Part shown: piece after piece, positions 31,217 to 39,763 of the stretch | Numbering within the stretch: the stretch's first letter is position 1 | How the letters are laid out: the number at the start of each line of letters is the position of its first letter | Source: Gp6-AA40 sp963742105 | GTDB lineage: Bacteria > Acidobacteriota > Vicinamibacteria > Vicinamibacterales > UBA2999 | Reading direction: 5' to 3' | Length of the DNA stretch: 64,000 bases | Assembly: GCA_963742105.1 (NCBI GenBank) | Contig: CAVUKN010000007.1 | Span: forward strand, 62,001-126,000 | Program-made: the position numbers and the translations under genes | Notes under the pieces: model-generated | The model's input: the letters and a program-made list of their open reading frames with translations, nothing else | The model's database searches: none | Told to the model about the DNA's origin: nothing

Positions 31217-31909
31217 TCAGGGTGTGCCCGCTGTGGACGCGCGAATAGACGGCCTCGGCATTGGTCGAAGGAAGGACAGCGTCAACGCCAGCGCCGCGGC
31301 TGCTGCGATCCACGGCCACGGCAGCGTGGCTGTCTCCGCGTGCAGCTCGTAATCGATCATCAACTCGCGCTGTTCCGCGCTGTGATGCTGGGCGGTGATC
31401 GCCACCCGATCGCTGTCGGGGACCAGCGCGTTCGCCAGGTAGACGCTCACATCTCCTCGATAACGGTTGCGGAATGCGACCTGGTGCACGCCGGCAGATG
31501 GCGTCGGAACGGCAACGTCAGTGCGGAGTCGAATCATGCCTTCGCCGGTTCGCAAGGCCGCCAAGTCCGGGAACGTCGCCGTGCCATCGCTCAATTCGAT
31601 ACGGTGGCCATCGAGCGACAGATCCACTGACCCGAGGATGCGGCGGATGAACTCCTGCTGCTCGTGTGCCGCGATGGTCCCGTCACGGTCGCGATCGATC
31701 TCCGGAATGAACGATTCCGCGATCGCCACGCCCGGCGTGACGTCGAGTTCGAGCGCAATGCGATCGGGTTCTACAGCAATGCGCGCGGCCTGGAGGCATT
31801 CGTCAAGCCGGTGCGCGGCAACGCCGGTGGAACCCGCGGCGATCGCGAGGAGAACGACGGCCGCGCAATTCCTGCGGCTCGACTGAACTGTCTTCAGGCG
31901 GGACTGCAT
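31217..31909 (-). CDS. Exported protein with EF-hand-like loop and C-terminal membrane span
   Basis: This encodes 230 residues with a signal peptide (CAAVVLLAIAAGSTGVAAH) and a body starting RLDECLQAARIAVEPDR. It contains a calcium-binding EF-hand-like loop, DRDRDGTIAAHE, near residues 75-86. A hydrophobic segment (WPWIAAAAALALTLSFL) near the end should anchor it. The pattern resembles exported proteins found beside HupE/UreJ-type transporters, but none is next to it here. The start ATG at 31909 lies inside a 21-nt repeat that also supplies the stop of the upstream DUF3500 gene. Confidence 0.65.
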   Translation of the reverse strand: MQSRLKTVQSSRRNCAAVVLLAIAAGSTGVAAHRLDECLQAARIAVEPDRIALELDVTPGVAIAESFIPEIDRDRDGTIAAHEQQEFIRRILGSVDLSLDGHRIELSDGTATFPDLAALRTGEGMIRLRTDVAVPTPSAGVHQVAFRNRYRGDVSVYLANALVPDSDRVAITAQHHSAEQRELMIDYELHAETATLPWPWIAAAAALALTLSFLRPMPRPSIRASTAGTP

Positions 31910-31965
31910 CCTCTCGAGGCGGGGGTGAAGCCTTCCGAGGCGGGGCTGAAGCCCCGCCCTACGGG
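31891..31965. repeat. 21-nt repeat array carrying a stop and a start codon
   Basis: Three units of about 21 nt (plus-strand ends at 31909, 31930 and 31951), each with the core GAGGCGGGGCTGAAG, are followed by a closing CCCCGCCCTACGGG. The last part is an inverted GGGGCTGAAGCCCC stem. On the coding strand the stop TAG of the DUF3500 gene (31961-31959) is within CCGTAGGGCGGGG, and the ATG of the next gene (31909) starts the third unit. A related GGCGGGCCTGAAGGCCCGTCC element is at 50602-50630. Confidence 0.85.
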
Positions 31966-33014
31966 CGAGCAAATTTCGCTCCGTAGTCGTTGGTCGGATC
32001 CCGGTAAATCGTGTGGATGTGATCGACGCTGCCCTGCGGCGCATACTCGATTACCAGCGTCGGCCCCTGGATTCTGAAATACGCCGCGCTGCCATTGGTC
32101 GTCGGCCCGCTCCATGCGAACCAGGTGTCGGCGAGTCGGGAGCGGATCTCCGCCATCCTCGGTTCGCCGAAGGAGTCGTTCATGATGCCGGCCCACTCGC
32201 GCGCGATGTCGAGCAGCATCGTCTGCTGCGGGGTGGACAGCGATGACGCGCGGATTCCCTCCGGCTGGATGGTGCGGCCGTCCTGTCCGGGACCAAGCAC
32301 AAGGTCAGATACGGTGTGCGGAAGAATCGCCTGTCGCCTCTGCGTGGCATCGAGCGCGTTGACCAGCGCGAACGCCTTGTCGTTCTCCCGGCCGAGCGGA
32401 CGCACGGTGCGTCCCTCGAATGTATAGCTCGCTGGCTGCGCAGCCGGCAGGCTGGGTGTCATCGTCGCCTGGCTCCCGGCCAGCGTCAGGTTGATCGCCA
32501 GGTGATGACCGCCGAACTGCAGCATCCACGGCGTGGTGGTCGAGGGCGTGCCGAGGAACGCCAGGTAATACTCGGCTTCACCGAAGGCCGGGCCTCCACC
32601 GGGTCCGCCGCGACCGCCGCGTCCTCCGCCGGTGGTGCGTAACACTTCGTCACCGCGCATGATTTCGATAACCTTCTGATACCCGTCCTTGCTGAGCGCG
32701 GCGGCCAGCAGGTTCATGACAGCGGCTTTCTGTGTAGCAGTGAGGTCGCCCATCCGCAGTCCGCGTCGTTCGAACATCGGCGAGGGCAGGTTCGACCACC
32801 GTGTTTTCTGGGGCCCCTCGAAGGGAAACTGCACCTTGGCTTTGCCGTCGGCGTCGAGCGTTGCCAGCACCGCCTGCGCTGACGACACGATACGAGCGGT
32901 CGCCTCGGCCGGCGCCGTTGACGGCGCGGCCGTGCGCTGCGCACGCAGGTTGGCGATGATGGGTGCGCAGAGCGCCAGGGCCACCAGTGCAGTGAGGGTC
33001 AGCTTCGTTCTCAT
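31959..33014 (-). CDS. Exported DUF3500-family protein
   Basis: This encodes 351 residues with a signal peptide (LTLTALVALALCAPIIANL). The DUF3500 features are clear: VQFPFEGPQKTRWSNLPS, RRGLRMGDLTATQKAAVMNLLAAALSKDGY, EYYLAFLGTPSTTTPWMLQFGGHHLAIN and FAWSGPT with VDHIHTIYRDPTNDYGA at the end. A Gly/Arg loop near residues 120-135 is a local insertion. The family is secreted, often in Acidobacteria and Planctomycetes, and its activity is unknown. The ATG at 33014 is preferred to 33032 because the signal peptide follows directly. The stop codon is in a repeat. Confidence 0.88.
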   Translation of the reverse strand: MRTKLTLTALVALALCAPIIANLRAQRTAAPSTAPAEATARIVSSAQAVLATLDADGKAKVQFPFEGPQKTRWSNLPSPMFERRGLRMGDLTATQKAAVMNLLAAALSKDGYQKVIEIMRGDEVLRTTGGGRGGRGGPGGGPAFGEAEYYLAFLGTPSTTTPWMLQFGGHHLAINLTLAGSQATMTPSLPAAQPASYTFEGRTVRPLGRENDKAFALVNALDATQRRQAILPHTVSDLVLGPGQDGRTIQPEGIRASSLSTPQQTMLLDIAREWAGIMNDSFGEPRMAEIRSRLADTWFAWSGPTTNGSAAYFRIQGPTLVIEYAPQGSVDHIHTIYRDPTNDYGAKFARP

Positions 33015-33116
33015 ACGGAGAATCCTACCCATGTCAGCTGTGATCGACCCGTGAAATGAGAGTGACGGAAGCTCGACCGGCGGCGACGCAACCACCAACC
33101 ACTAACCACCCCGCGC

Positions 33117-33590
33117 TCACGGCTCGATCGCCACATCCACCGGCGTGGCGTTCAGCACGTCGACGAACACGTTCGGGTTGAGGGCCACGAGAAACCCACG
33201 CCTGCCGCCGTTGACGTATACCTGATCCAGCGCGAGCACGGTGCGTTCGACGTAGACGGGCATCGGCTTCCGTGTGCCGAACGGCGAGGTGCCGCCGACC
33301 AGGTATCCCGTGTGCTTCTCGGCGACATCCGGCCGGCATGGCTCGATCGCCTTTGCTCCGATTGCCCGCGCGAGCGCTTTCGTCGACACCTCGCGGTCGC
33401 CATGCATCAGGACGATCAGCGGCTTCTTGTCGCCATCCTGCATCACCAGGGTCTTGATGATCATGTGCTCGGGCACGCCGAGCTCACGCGAGGATACACG
33501 CGTGCCGCCGTGCTCCTCGTAGCGATAGGGATGTTCGGTGAACGGGATATTGTGACGGCGAAGCGCGTGGACGGCGGGTGTTGCCGACAT
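33117..33590 (-). CDS. ybaK: Cys-tRNA(Pro) deacylase YbaK-type
   Basis: This encodes 157 residues of the YbaK/EbsC editing family, which hydrolyses Cys-tRNA(Pro) made in error by prolyl-tRNA synthetase. Motifs are VFKTLVM-like IIKTLVMQDGDKKPLIVLM, VSTKALARAIGAKAIEPC and GYLVGGTSPFGTRKPMPVYVE, with VNGGRRGFLVALNP near the end. The invariant Lys of the editing site is in TKALARAIG or the earlier IIKTLV stretch. It is a full-length single-domain protein between the DUF3500 and tannase genes on the same strand. Confidence 0.93.
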   Translation of the reverse strand: MSATPAVHALRRHNIPFTEHPYRYEEHGGTRVSSRELGVPEHMIIKTLVMQDGDKKPLIVLMHGDREVSTKALARAIGAKAIEPCRPDVAEKHTGYLVGGTSPFGTRKPMPVYVERTVLALDQVYVNGGRRGFLVALNPNVFVDVLNATPVDVAIEP

Positions 33591-33604
33591 TGCACAAGGA
33601 ATAC

Positions 33605-33672
33605 GTTAGCCACGGAGCCACGAAGACACGGAGCGATTAGATCCTTCGTGTCTACGTGCCTTCGTGGCTAGC
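33605..33672. repeat. Inverted CACGAAG / CTTCGTG repeat after the tannase gene
   Basis: Two arms of the 9-nt unit, GCCACGAAGACACGGAG (33605-33633 region) and CCTTCGTGTCTACGTGCC (33643-33672 region), face each other across a 9-base loop. The element lies 28 bases after the tannase stop (33701) and before the ybaK start, in the coding direction of both. It could fold to a stem-loop and act as a terminator or message stabiliser. Confidence 0.75.
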
Positions 33673-33700
33673 GTCCGTCGACCGTGAACCGGCGAGTCGC

Positions 33701-35303
33701 CTACTTCGTCGAACTGGGCGCCGATGCGGGCGCTTTGCAGGCCCAGCTGCTGGCGCTTTTCAGGTCGCCGGTGCCGTTGTATTCGGCGTATTGCGGATAC
33801 GGGCAGAGCGGACGCGTCAGCGCGCCCTGCTGTCCGGTGCCGAGCATCGTCTCGGGGGCAACGCCTTTCTCCACCCATTTCTCCAGCGCGCCGATTGAAT
33901 CGAAGGTGTTCACACCGGGCCCGCCGCCGCAGTGGCCCATGCCGGGCGCCATGAACAGTCGCATCCAGTCGCTCTGGTTCTTGCCCATCTTGTTGAGCAC
34001 CTGCTCGTAGTACCAGATCGTGTTCTCCGGCGTGATCCCCGTGTCGGCCCATCCGTGAGTGATGATCAGTTTCCCGCCGCTCTTCTTGTACTTGCTCATG
34101 TCGAAGTCGACGGCATCGACGTACCCAATCTTCTCGTCGAGGAACTTCATGTCTTTATCGAGATCAAACGTCTTCCAGTCCATGTTCGCGTCGTTGTGCG
34201 CGATCTTCACCAGGTCGTACACGCCGCCGGGGCCGTTCGGGTTCGGTCGCAGCGCGCCAATCGGGTTGCCCAGCGCCTGGCCGGAGAAGATCAGTTCGCC
34301 CTTCGAGTTCTTCACCCCGCCGTAGTAGGTCTCGACGGTCTTCAGCTGCGCGTCGGTCAGGCAGGAACTGCCGTTGTCGGCGCCGGTGCACTTGAGGGCC
34401 TTGAAGTCCACCGCGCACGACTTCGGATTGTTCAGGAATCCTTCTTTCAGCGTGTCGCACTTGTCCATCACCGTCTTGTTGATGACGGCAGCCTGTTCCG
34501 CGGAGATCGAACCCTCCGGATGCCGGACCAGATCCACGCTGCGCGCAACCCCTGCGGTCCACATGTGGATATGACGATTGGCGAGCGAACCAGCAATGAT
34601 GCCGTCGTAATCGTCGGGGTAACGCTGCGCTTCCATCAACGCCATCCGGCCGCCCGTCGAGCAGCCCTTGAAGTAGGAGAACTGGGCGCTGCGGTCGTAG
34701 AACTCCTTCACCAGCTGCTTTCCCTTCAGCGTCATCTCGTGCGTCGCGCGATACCCGAAGTCGATCATCTTTTCGGGATGGCCGATAGCCCATTCACCGC
34801 CTTGCGTCTGGTGCCCGGTGTCGGTGCCGGCCGTCGCGTACCCCAGTCGGAGCGCCTGGGGCATGTCGTTGGCGAGGCCCTGAATCGAGCCGGCGAACCC
34901 GCCGTTACCGACGCCCATGAACTTGCCGTTCCACTTGTCCACTGGCGGGAGCCACATCTCCATCTTGATCATCGAGTCGGAAGAGGGCTTGAGATCGAGC
35001 TGAACCCGGCAATGAGCCGGGATGATGGCCGGTGCCGCTGGCGGACCGCCGGCGCGTGCCTGCTGGGGAGCAGCTGCCGCCACGGGCCGGTGCGCCGCCC
35101 GCGCCCGGTTGAGCAGTGCCTGGCGCGTCGCCACGCGGTCCAGCCGCGGCGGCGCGTCCCTGACCACCACCGCGAGCCGCCGCCGGACCTTCGGCGACCA
35201 TTTCTGCGCTGGTGATGACCGCGTTATCGAGCTTGACTGTGGTGAGGCTTTCGCAGGGCATCGCGGCCGCTGCGCCAAGAAGCATGAAGGCAATGCCGAT
35301 CAT
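33701..35303 (-). CDS. Tannase / feruloyl-esterase family hydrolase, one apparent frameshift
   Basis: This is an exported alpha/beta hydrolase of about 534 residues that would cleave ester bonds of plant phenolics. The nucleophile is FKGCSTGGRMALMEAQRYP (GCSxGG elbow), the acid is in ITHGWADTGITP (Asp), and the catalytic His follows in APGMGHCGGGPG; the flanking Cys pair is typical of tannases. The signal peptide (MIGIAFMLLGAAAAM then PCESLTTVKLDNAVITSAEM) begins at the ATG at 35303, which has GGAGG 8 bases upstream. That part is in another frame from the rest, with the break somewhere in the Ala/Gly/Pro-rich stretch between 35130 and 35215. The catalytic part is intact. Confidence 0.88.
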
Positions 35304-35468
35304 TCGGGGATCCTCCGCGCGCGTAGCATGGGCGGGGACGGCCCGCCGTGCAATAGAAAACTGCGCGCACCGTTGAGCCAGCACGGAGCCCCGACGCGCG
35401 ACTGCCCGTCGATCGATAATGGACGCAGCCTCGAGCGGCGGGCACGATCAACTGAGGACCGACATCAC

Positions 35469-36176
35469 GTGAACGAACATCCAGAGGAACTTCCTGCCTG
35501 GGGCACACCCCATCCGCCCGAGCGCATCTCGCCTGATGAATCCTTCCTCGATCCCCGCCAGCTCGAACTGTTCGAGGGCGAATTGTCGGTGACTGGGTCG
35601 CCGACCGAGCGTTTGCTGCCGTCCGGGGACGCCAGCGCTGACCGTGTGGTGCAGCAGTTCGGAGTGTGGGCGCAGGAACTGATCGAGTGGGCCAAGACCC
35701 TGGCCTCCGCCGCCGTCTATGCGACGGTGATCGTGACGTTCGGATTTCAGGTCGCCCGCGTTGACGGCCTCAGCATGGCGCCCACCCTCGCGGATCAGGA
35801 CCGCCTCATCGTCAACAAGTTCGCGTATCACCTGAGCGCGCCGCGCAAGGGTGACATCGTGATGTTCTACTACCCGATCGACCCCGACAAGTCGTTCGTC
35901 AAGCGGGTGATTGCGGTCGAAGGGGACACCGTCCGCATCGTCGACGGTCGCGTCTACGTCAACGAGGTCGCGATGGACGACAGCTTCGTGCTGCCGGAAT
36001 ATCGCAGCCACGAAGATGTCGGTCCGCAGACCGTACCGCGCGGTTACTACTTCGTGATGGGCGACCATCGCAACAACAGCTCCGACAGCCGTGATTGGGG
36101 GATGGTGCCGAAGAAGTACATCACCGGCAAGGTGCAGGTCCGGTGGTGGCCGCTATCACACGCCCGGGCCTTTTGA
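35469..36176 (+). CDS. lepB: Signal peptidase I (paralogue 1)
   Basis: This encodes 235 residues of type I signal peptidase, which cleaves signal peptides at the outer face of the inner membrane. One membrane anchor (LASAAVYATVIVTFGFQVA) precedes the catalytic Ser (VDGLSMAPTL) and Lys (DKSFVKRVIAVEGDTV). Box D/E reads GDHRNNSSDSRDWG. A cytoplasmic N-terminal region of about 75 residues rich in Pro and Glu precedes the anchor. The GTG at 35469 with GAGG upstream is the likely start, but the spacing is wide. The paralogue at 42556 is over 60 percent similar by eye. It is divergent from the tannase gene. Confidence 0.9.
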   Translation: MNEHPEELPAWGTPHPPERISPDESFLDPRQLELFEGELSVTGSPTERLLPSGDASADRVVQQFGVWAQELIEWAKTLASAAVYATVIVTFGFQVARVDGLSMAPTLADQDRLIVNKFAYHLSAPRKGDIVMFYYPIDPDKSFVKRVIAVEGDTVRIVDGRVYVNEVAMDDSFVLPEYRSHEDVGPQTVPRGYYFVMGDHRNNSSDSRDWGMVPKKYITGKVQVRWWPLSHARAF

Positions 36177-36189
36177 ATTCGCCCATCGC

Positions 36190-36234
36190 CGATTGACCGA
36201 TTGGACGATTGACCACATCCAATCCGTCAATTCG
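36190..36234. repeat. Short CGATTGAC array with an inverted arm after lepB
   Basis: Three 8-nt units of consensus CGATTGAC (36190-36213) are followed by an inverted partial copy (CCAATCCGTCAATTCG ending at 36234). The array starts 14 bases after the lepB stop (36174-36176). The unit resembles the ACGAATTG unit at the glgE stop. Confidence 0.7.
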
Positions 36235-37477
36235 CAAACCGGTCGATCGTCGCTACCTCACCTCTTCGTTGGTGCCTTCCTCTTCGCAGTCGGCCTGGCA
36301 ATTCTGCTGTTCGGCCGGCGCCTGGGCCGCCGCGGATCACCGTACGCTGGACGGCGCAGACAACGGAGGCGGACTGCGTGGCGAACGAGCGGGCGCTTCG
36401 GCTGTTCGATGGCATTCACGTGGCCGAGCGTACCTGGAGCCACGTCCTGCTCGACACCGCTCCCGAACACGTTGGTGTTCTTCGCAGCATTGTTCGCAAC
36501 AGCATCGACCTCGCTCCTCTACATGGCGCGACACCTGACGGGCTACGACCTGGCGCTGATGTTCGGGTTGCTGGCTGTCGCCATCGGCAGTCGTCGCCCG
36601 TCGACCGCGATGTCGTCGGTGGTGACGGGCGTGTGGGCAGTCGCGACGTTTCTCGCCTATGCGGGTGCGTGGTCTGTCGCTGCCGCGGCTTGCGCGATCC
36701 ACGTGTGCGATGCAACGTCGGTTCGTGACGGTATCCACCGGATCGCGCTGACAATGATCGGAGTCGTCATGCCGGTTGGCGTGATGGTCGCTGGCTACCG
36801 ATGGGCCGGTATCTCGTGGCTCGATGGCTGCGCGCGTTCGCCGGAACGATCAAGCAGGGAGACGTCTCAGAAGGATGACGGCTGCCGTTTGTCTACCTCT
36901 GGCATGCCGAGCACGCGCTGCTGATCGCGTTAACCGTCACACTGGGGACGTGCCTGTGGCGTTTTCGTGAGGCGATACACACCCGCCTCACGCGAGCCGG
37001 TCTCGTCGGCGCCGTTTGCGTGTATTCGTCGCTCGCGATCTCGTCCACGATCTTGCATCGCTTCGTGGTGCGCGGCTCTCGCGTCCGATGATGCCGTTTC
37101 TCTGCCTGATTGGCGGCGCCGTGATTGCCACGTGGCTAGTGCGTCTGCCGCGGATCCGGCTCGCGACTTCCATCGTCGTGCTGTGCGTGGCGACTCAGGC
37201 CGCGTTCAACTTCCGCGTGCCTCTTCGACAGGAATTTCCCGCCGAATTCATTGCCAGGATCAGTCGCGCGTATCCGGAACCGCGGGTATTCATCAACGCG
37301 CGACACTTGTTTCGCGGTCCCGAGGCGACGACGGTTCCAGACGGTTACAGGGAAGTGGCGTCCGCACCTCACCCGCTGGAGTTCCTGCCGTATCAATACG
37401 AAGGGCATATCGACAGCGAGCGCCGTCTGTTTCGCTCTTCTGACATCCGCATACGTGCGTTTGTCCCGTCGCGTTGA
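36235..37477 (+). pseudogene. Decayed multi-pass membrane protein gene (about five frame breaks)
   Basis: Pieces of one protein are found in order in alternating frames. They are a membrane span (VGAFLFAVGLAILLFGRRLG), a soluble segment (ITVRWTAQTTEADCVANER), a multi-span region (GYDLALMFGLLAVAIGSRRP, then TGVWAVATFLAYAGAWSV), a segment RLPFVYLWHAEHALLIALT, and the end from MMPFLCLIGGAVIATWL to FVPSR at the stop at 37475-37477. The breaks fall near 36335, 36525, 36810, 36878 and 37075. This is much denser than elsewhere in the window, so loss of function is likely. Intact relatives appear to be hypothetical membrane proteins with an ITVRW-type soluble domain, recalled from Acidobacteria. It lies between lepB and a lipoprotein gene. 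Confidence 0.6.
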
Positions 37478-37745
37478 TTGTCGCGTTGCGACGTTCTCGT
37501 GGCAGTCATGACATCGCAGTGACGCGACCCGATGATTGTCACGGTGATTACCGGCTGATGACACAGACGCGAGCCACATCGGAGCCGATTGTGATCGAAA
37601 GGGGACGAGTCGACATCGCCAGAGGACGCGGGGAGCGTAGGGTGCTGCGGTTCACCCACCGGAATGAACTCGTCCGCGGTACGAGCACTGCAGACGACGG
37701 GTGGCGTTGCCAGCGCCTGTCCTCTTCCTTCGTTACGAGGTCCTT

Positions 37746-38090
37746 ATGCGATTCAGAATCATTGCTGCACTCGCTCTTCTGCTTGGTGCCACTCTCGTCA
37801 CTGCCGCGTGCGGCAGCAGTACGTCTCCCTCGAGTCTCGGATCCATTGCCGTTACCGGAACGGCACCTGCCGTCGGGGCGGTAACGCAGTTGACAGCCAC
37901 CGGCATGTTGTCCGACGGAACAACCGAGGACGTCACGAGCAGCGCCACGTGGCTCTCCTCGGATCCGTCGGTGGTCACGGTTTCTTCAAGCGGCGCGGCC
38001 ACCGGTGTGGCGCCGGGAACCGCCTCGGTGTTCGCGACGGTCGGCTCGGTGACCGGCGCATTGCAACTGACGGTCGCCAGCGCACAGTGA
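37746..38090 (+). CDS. Small lipoprotein with one Ig-like (BIG2) domain
   Basis: This encodes 114 residues. A lipoprotein signal (FRIIAALALLLGATLVTAACGSS, lipobox VTAAC) leads a single bacterial Ig-like fold of the BIG2 type: LTATGMLSDGTTEDVTSSATW, then PSVVTVSSSGAATGVAPGTA and a closing strand LQLTVAS. It should sit at the cell surface and may bind a protein or polysaccharide. Its stop is 5 bases from the start of the HtrA-like gene, so the two form an operon. Confidence 0.82.
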   Translation: MRFRIIAALALLLGATLVTAACGSSTSPSSLGSIAVTGTAPAVGAVTQLTATGMLSDGTTEDVTSSATWLSSDPSVVTVSSSGAATGVAPGTASVFATVGSVTGALQLTVASAQ

Positions 38091-38095
38091 CGATC

Positions 38096-39535
38096 ATGCG
38101 CGGCACCCCGCAGCATCGAGGCCGGGCAGCGATCATCGTACGTGCGGCCAGCCTTGTCAGGCTTGCCAGGCGAGGCAGCGCTCGCGTGGCGGCGTGCCTT
38201 GCTGTACTGGCACTGACACATACGCACGTGGCAGCGGCCGCGGACGTCAGCCCGGCGGACATCGGCGTGACGAGTGCCACGATCCAGGCGCTCGTGCGCG
38301 GTGTCGGCCACAGCGTCGTGCAGGTGGTGGTCAACGGTTATCGACCTGGTGACGGCGGCGACGGGATCGTCGTCGCCCGCTCGAGGACGATTGGTTCGGG
38401 CGTGGCAATCGCGACGGGTGGGTACGTCATCACCAACGCGCACGTCGTGGCTGGTGCGCAGCACATCGAGCTCGTGCTGCCCGATGTCGACGGGGACGCC
38501 ACGCCAATCGGACGGACCACCGGAAGAACGACACGAGCCTCGCTGATCGGCGTGGCGCCGGAGCTCGACCTCGCTCTTCTGAAGGCGGAGGTCGACCTGC
38601 CGTCCGTCCCGCTCGCGAAGGACGGCGTGCATCAAGGTGAGCTGGTCTTCGCGTTCGGCAGTCCCGACGGTCTGCGCAACTCGGTATCGATGGGCATCGT
38701 CAGTTCCGTCTCGCGACAGGTCGATCCGGGGAACTCGGTGGCGTACATCCAGACGGACTCGGCGATCAACCCGGGAAACAGCGGTGGCCCATTGGTGAAC
38801 GCACAGGGCGAACTGGTCGGGTTGAACACGTTCATCGAGTCGCGATCCGGGGGCAGCGAGGGACTGGGATTCGCATTGCCGGTAAGCGTCGTGGGATTGG
38901 CGTATCCGCAGCTGCGCGAATTCGGTCACATCCATCGCGGCTTTCTTGGCATGTCCCTGCAGACGGTGACGCGTGGTATCCGCGAAGGGCTGCAGCTACC
39001 AGATGAATCCGGTCTCATCGTTTCCGATGTTGCCGCCGGCGGGCCGGCCGCGGCGGTGGGAATCGCCGCTGGCGATGTCATCCGCGCGTTCGATGGCCGC
39101 GCGATTGGCGAACTCTCCTTCGAGCAGATGTATCGCTACTGGTACGGGCTGGCTCCCGGTGCCAGAGTGCAGATCACCGTGTGGCGGGACGGTGAGACGC
39201 GGTCCGTGGCGCTGCAGACCGTGCTCGCGCCGCACGATTGTGCACGTCCGTCGATGCTCGAGGGCCTTGACGACGAGATTGTGGAGCCGTTGGCGCTGTT
39301 CGCCCAGCCGGTCGAAGGGAGCCAGAGCGGTCTCCTCGTGACCGCGCGGATCGCTGGTCCGACGATGGGAGACGTCGATCTGCAATCCGGCGACATCATC
39401 AAGTCGGTCAACCGGCGGCCGGTGACAACGGTCACCTCGCTCAAGGAGTCGATCGCCGCGGTGGAACGAGGTCACACCGCAGTGCTGCAGATTGAACGCA
39501 ACGGGAGTCTCACTTACGTCGAGTTCGAGCGGTAG
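38096..39535 (+). CDS. HtrA/DegP-type periplasmic serine protease with two PDZ-like domains
   Basis: This encodes 479 residues. After a signal region (ARVAACLAVLALTHTHVAAA) the trypsin-like triad is complete: TNAHVVAGAQ (His), PELDLALLKAEV (Asp) and PGNSGGPLVN (Ser). A first PDZ-like domain follows (LIVSDVAAGGPAAAVGIAAGDVIRAFDG) and a second near the C-terminus (GDVDLQSGDIIKSVNRRPVTT). Such proteases degrade misfolded envelope proteins. The ATG at 38096 lies 5 bases after the lipoprotein gene and gives a sensible signal peptide; the much longer in-frame start is not supported. The genes probably act together in envelope quality control. Confidence 0.92.
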   Translation: MRGTPQHRGRAAIIVRAASLVRLARRGSARVAACLAVLALTHTHVAAAADVSPADIGVTSATIQALVRGVGHSVVQVVVNGYRPGDGGDGIVVARSRTIGSGVAIATGGYVITNAHVVAGAQHIELVLPDVDGDATPIGRTTGRTTRASLIGVAPELDLALLKAEVDLPSVPLAKDGVHQGELVFAFGSPDGLRNSVSMGIVSSVSRQVDPGNSVAYIQTDSAINPGNSGGPLVNAQGELVGLNTFIESRSGGSEGLGFALPVSVVGLAYPQLREFGHIHRGFLGMSLQTVTRGIREGLQLPDESGLIVSDVAAGGPAAAVGIAAGDVIRAFDGRAIGELSFEQMYRYWYGLAPGARVQITVWRDGETRSVALQTVLAPHDCARPSMLEGLDDEIVEPLALFAQPVEGSQSGLLVTARIAGPTMGDVDLQSGDIIKSVNRRPVTTVTSLKESIAAVERGHTAVLQIERNGSLTYVEFER

Positions 39536-39704
39536 GGCGAGGATGGGGCTAGTGCCCAGACCGAGGCGTTCTGCTTGATCCGCGCCCCTCAGCTCCGCCG
39601 CCGGAGAGGGCGGCTATGCCAAACACTTGCGACGGTTTTCCTCCGGCCATACGGACTCGCACTGGCGCCGGTGGCGCGGTGCCGCGGGGCACCACGCCAC
39701 AACA

Positions 39705-39763
39705 CTACCAGCTACCAGCTACCGGCTACCGGCTACCGGCTACCAGCTACCAGCTACCGGCTA
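39705..39763. repeat. 7-nt CTACC(A/G)G array at the M1 peptidase stop codon
   Basis: About eight tandem 7-nt units (CTACCAG or CTACCGG) cover 39705-39763. On the coding strand of the M1 peptidase gene the stop TAG (39756-39754) is the first three bases of a TAGCTGG unit, so the array begins at the stop and even encodes the last residues (DSR). The remaining 218-base gap to the HtrA-like gene shows nothing else of note. Confidence 0.88.

Noticed and set aside
36190..36234. Rho-independent terminator of lepB
   Set aside because: The stem is imperfect and has no T-run; it is better described as a repeat array related to the one at glgE.
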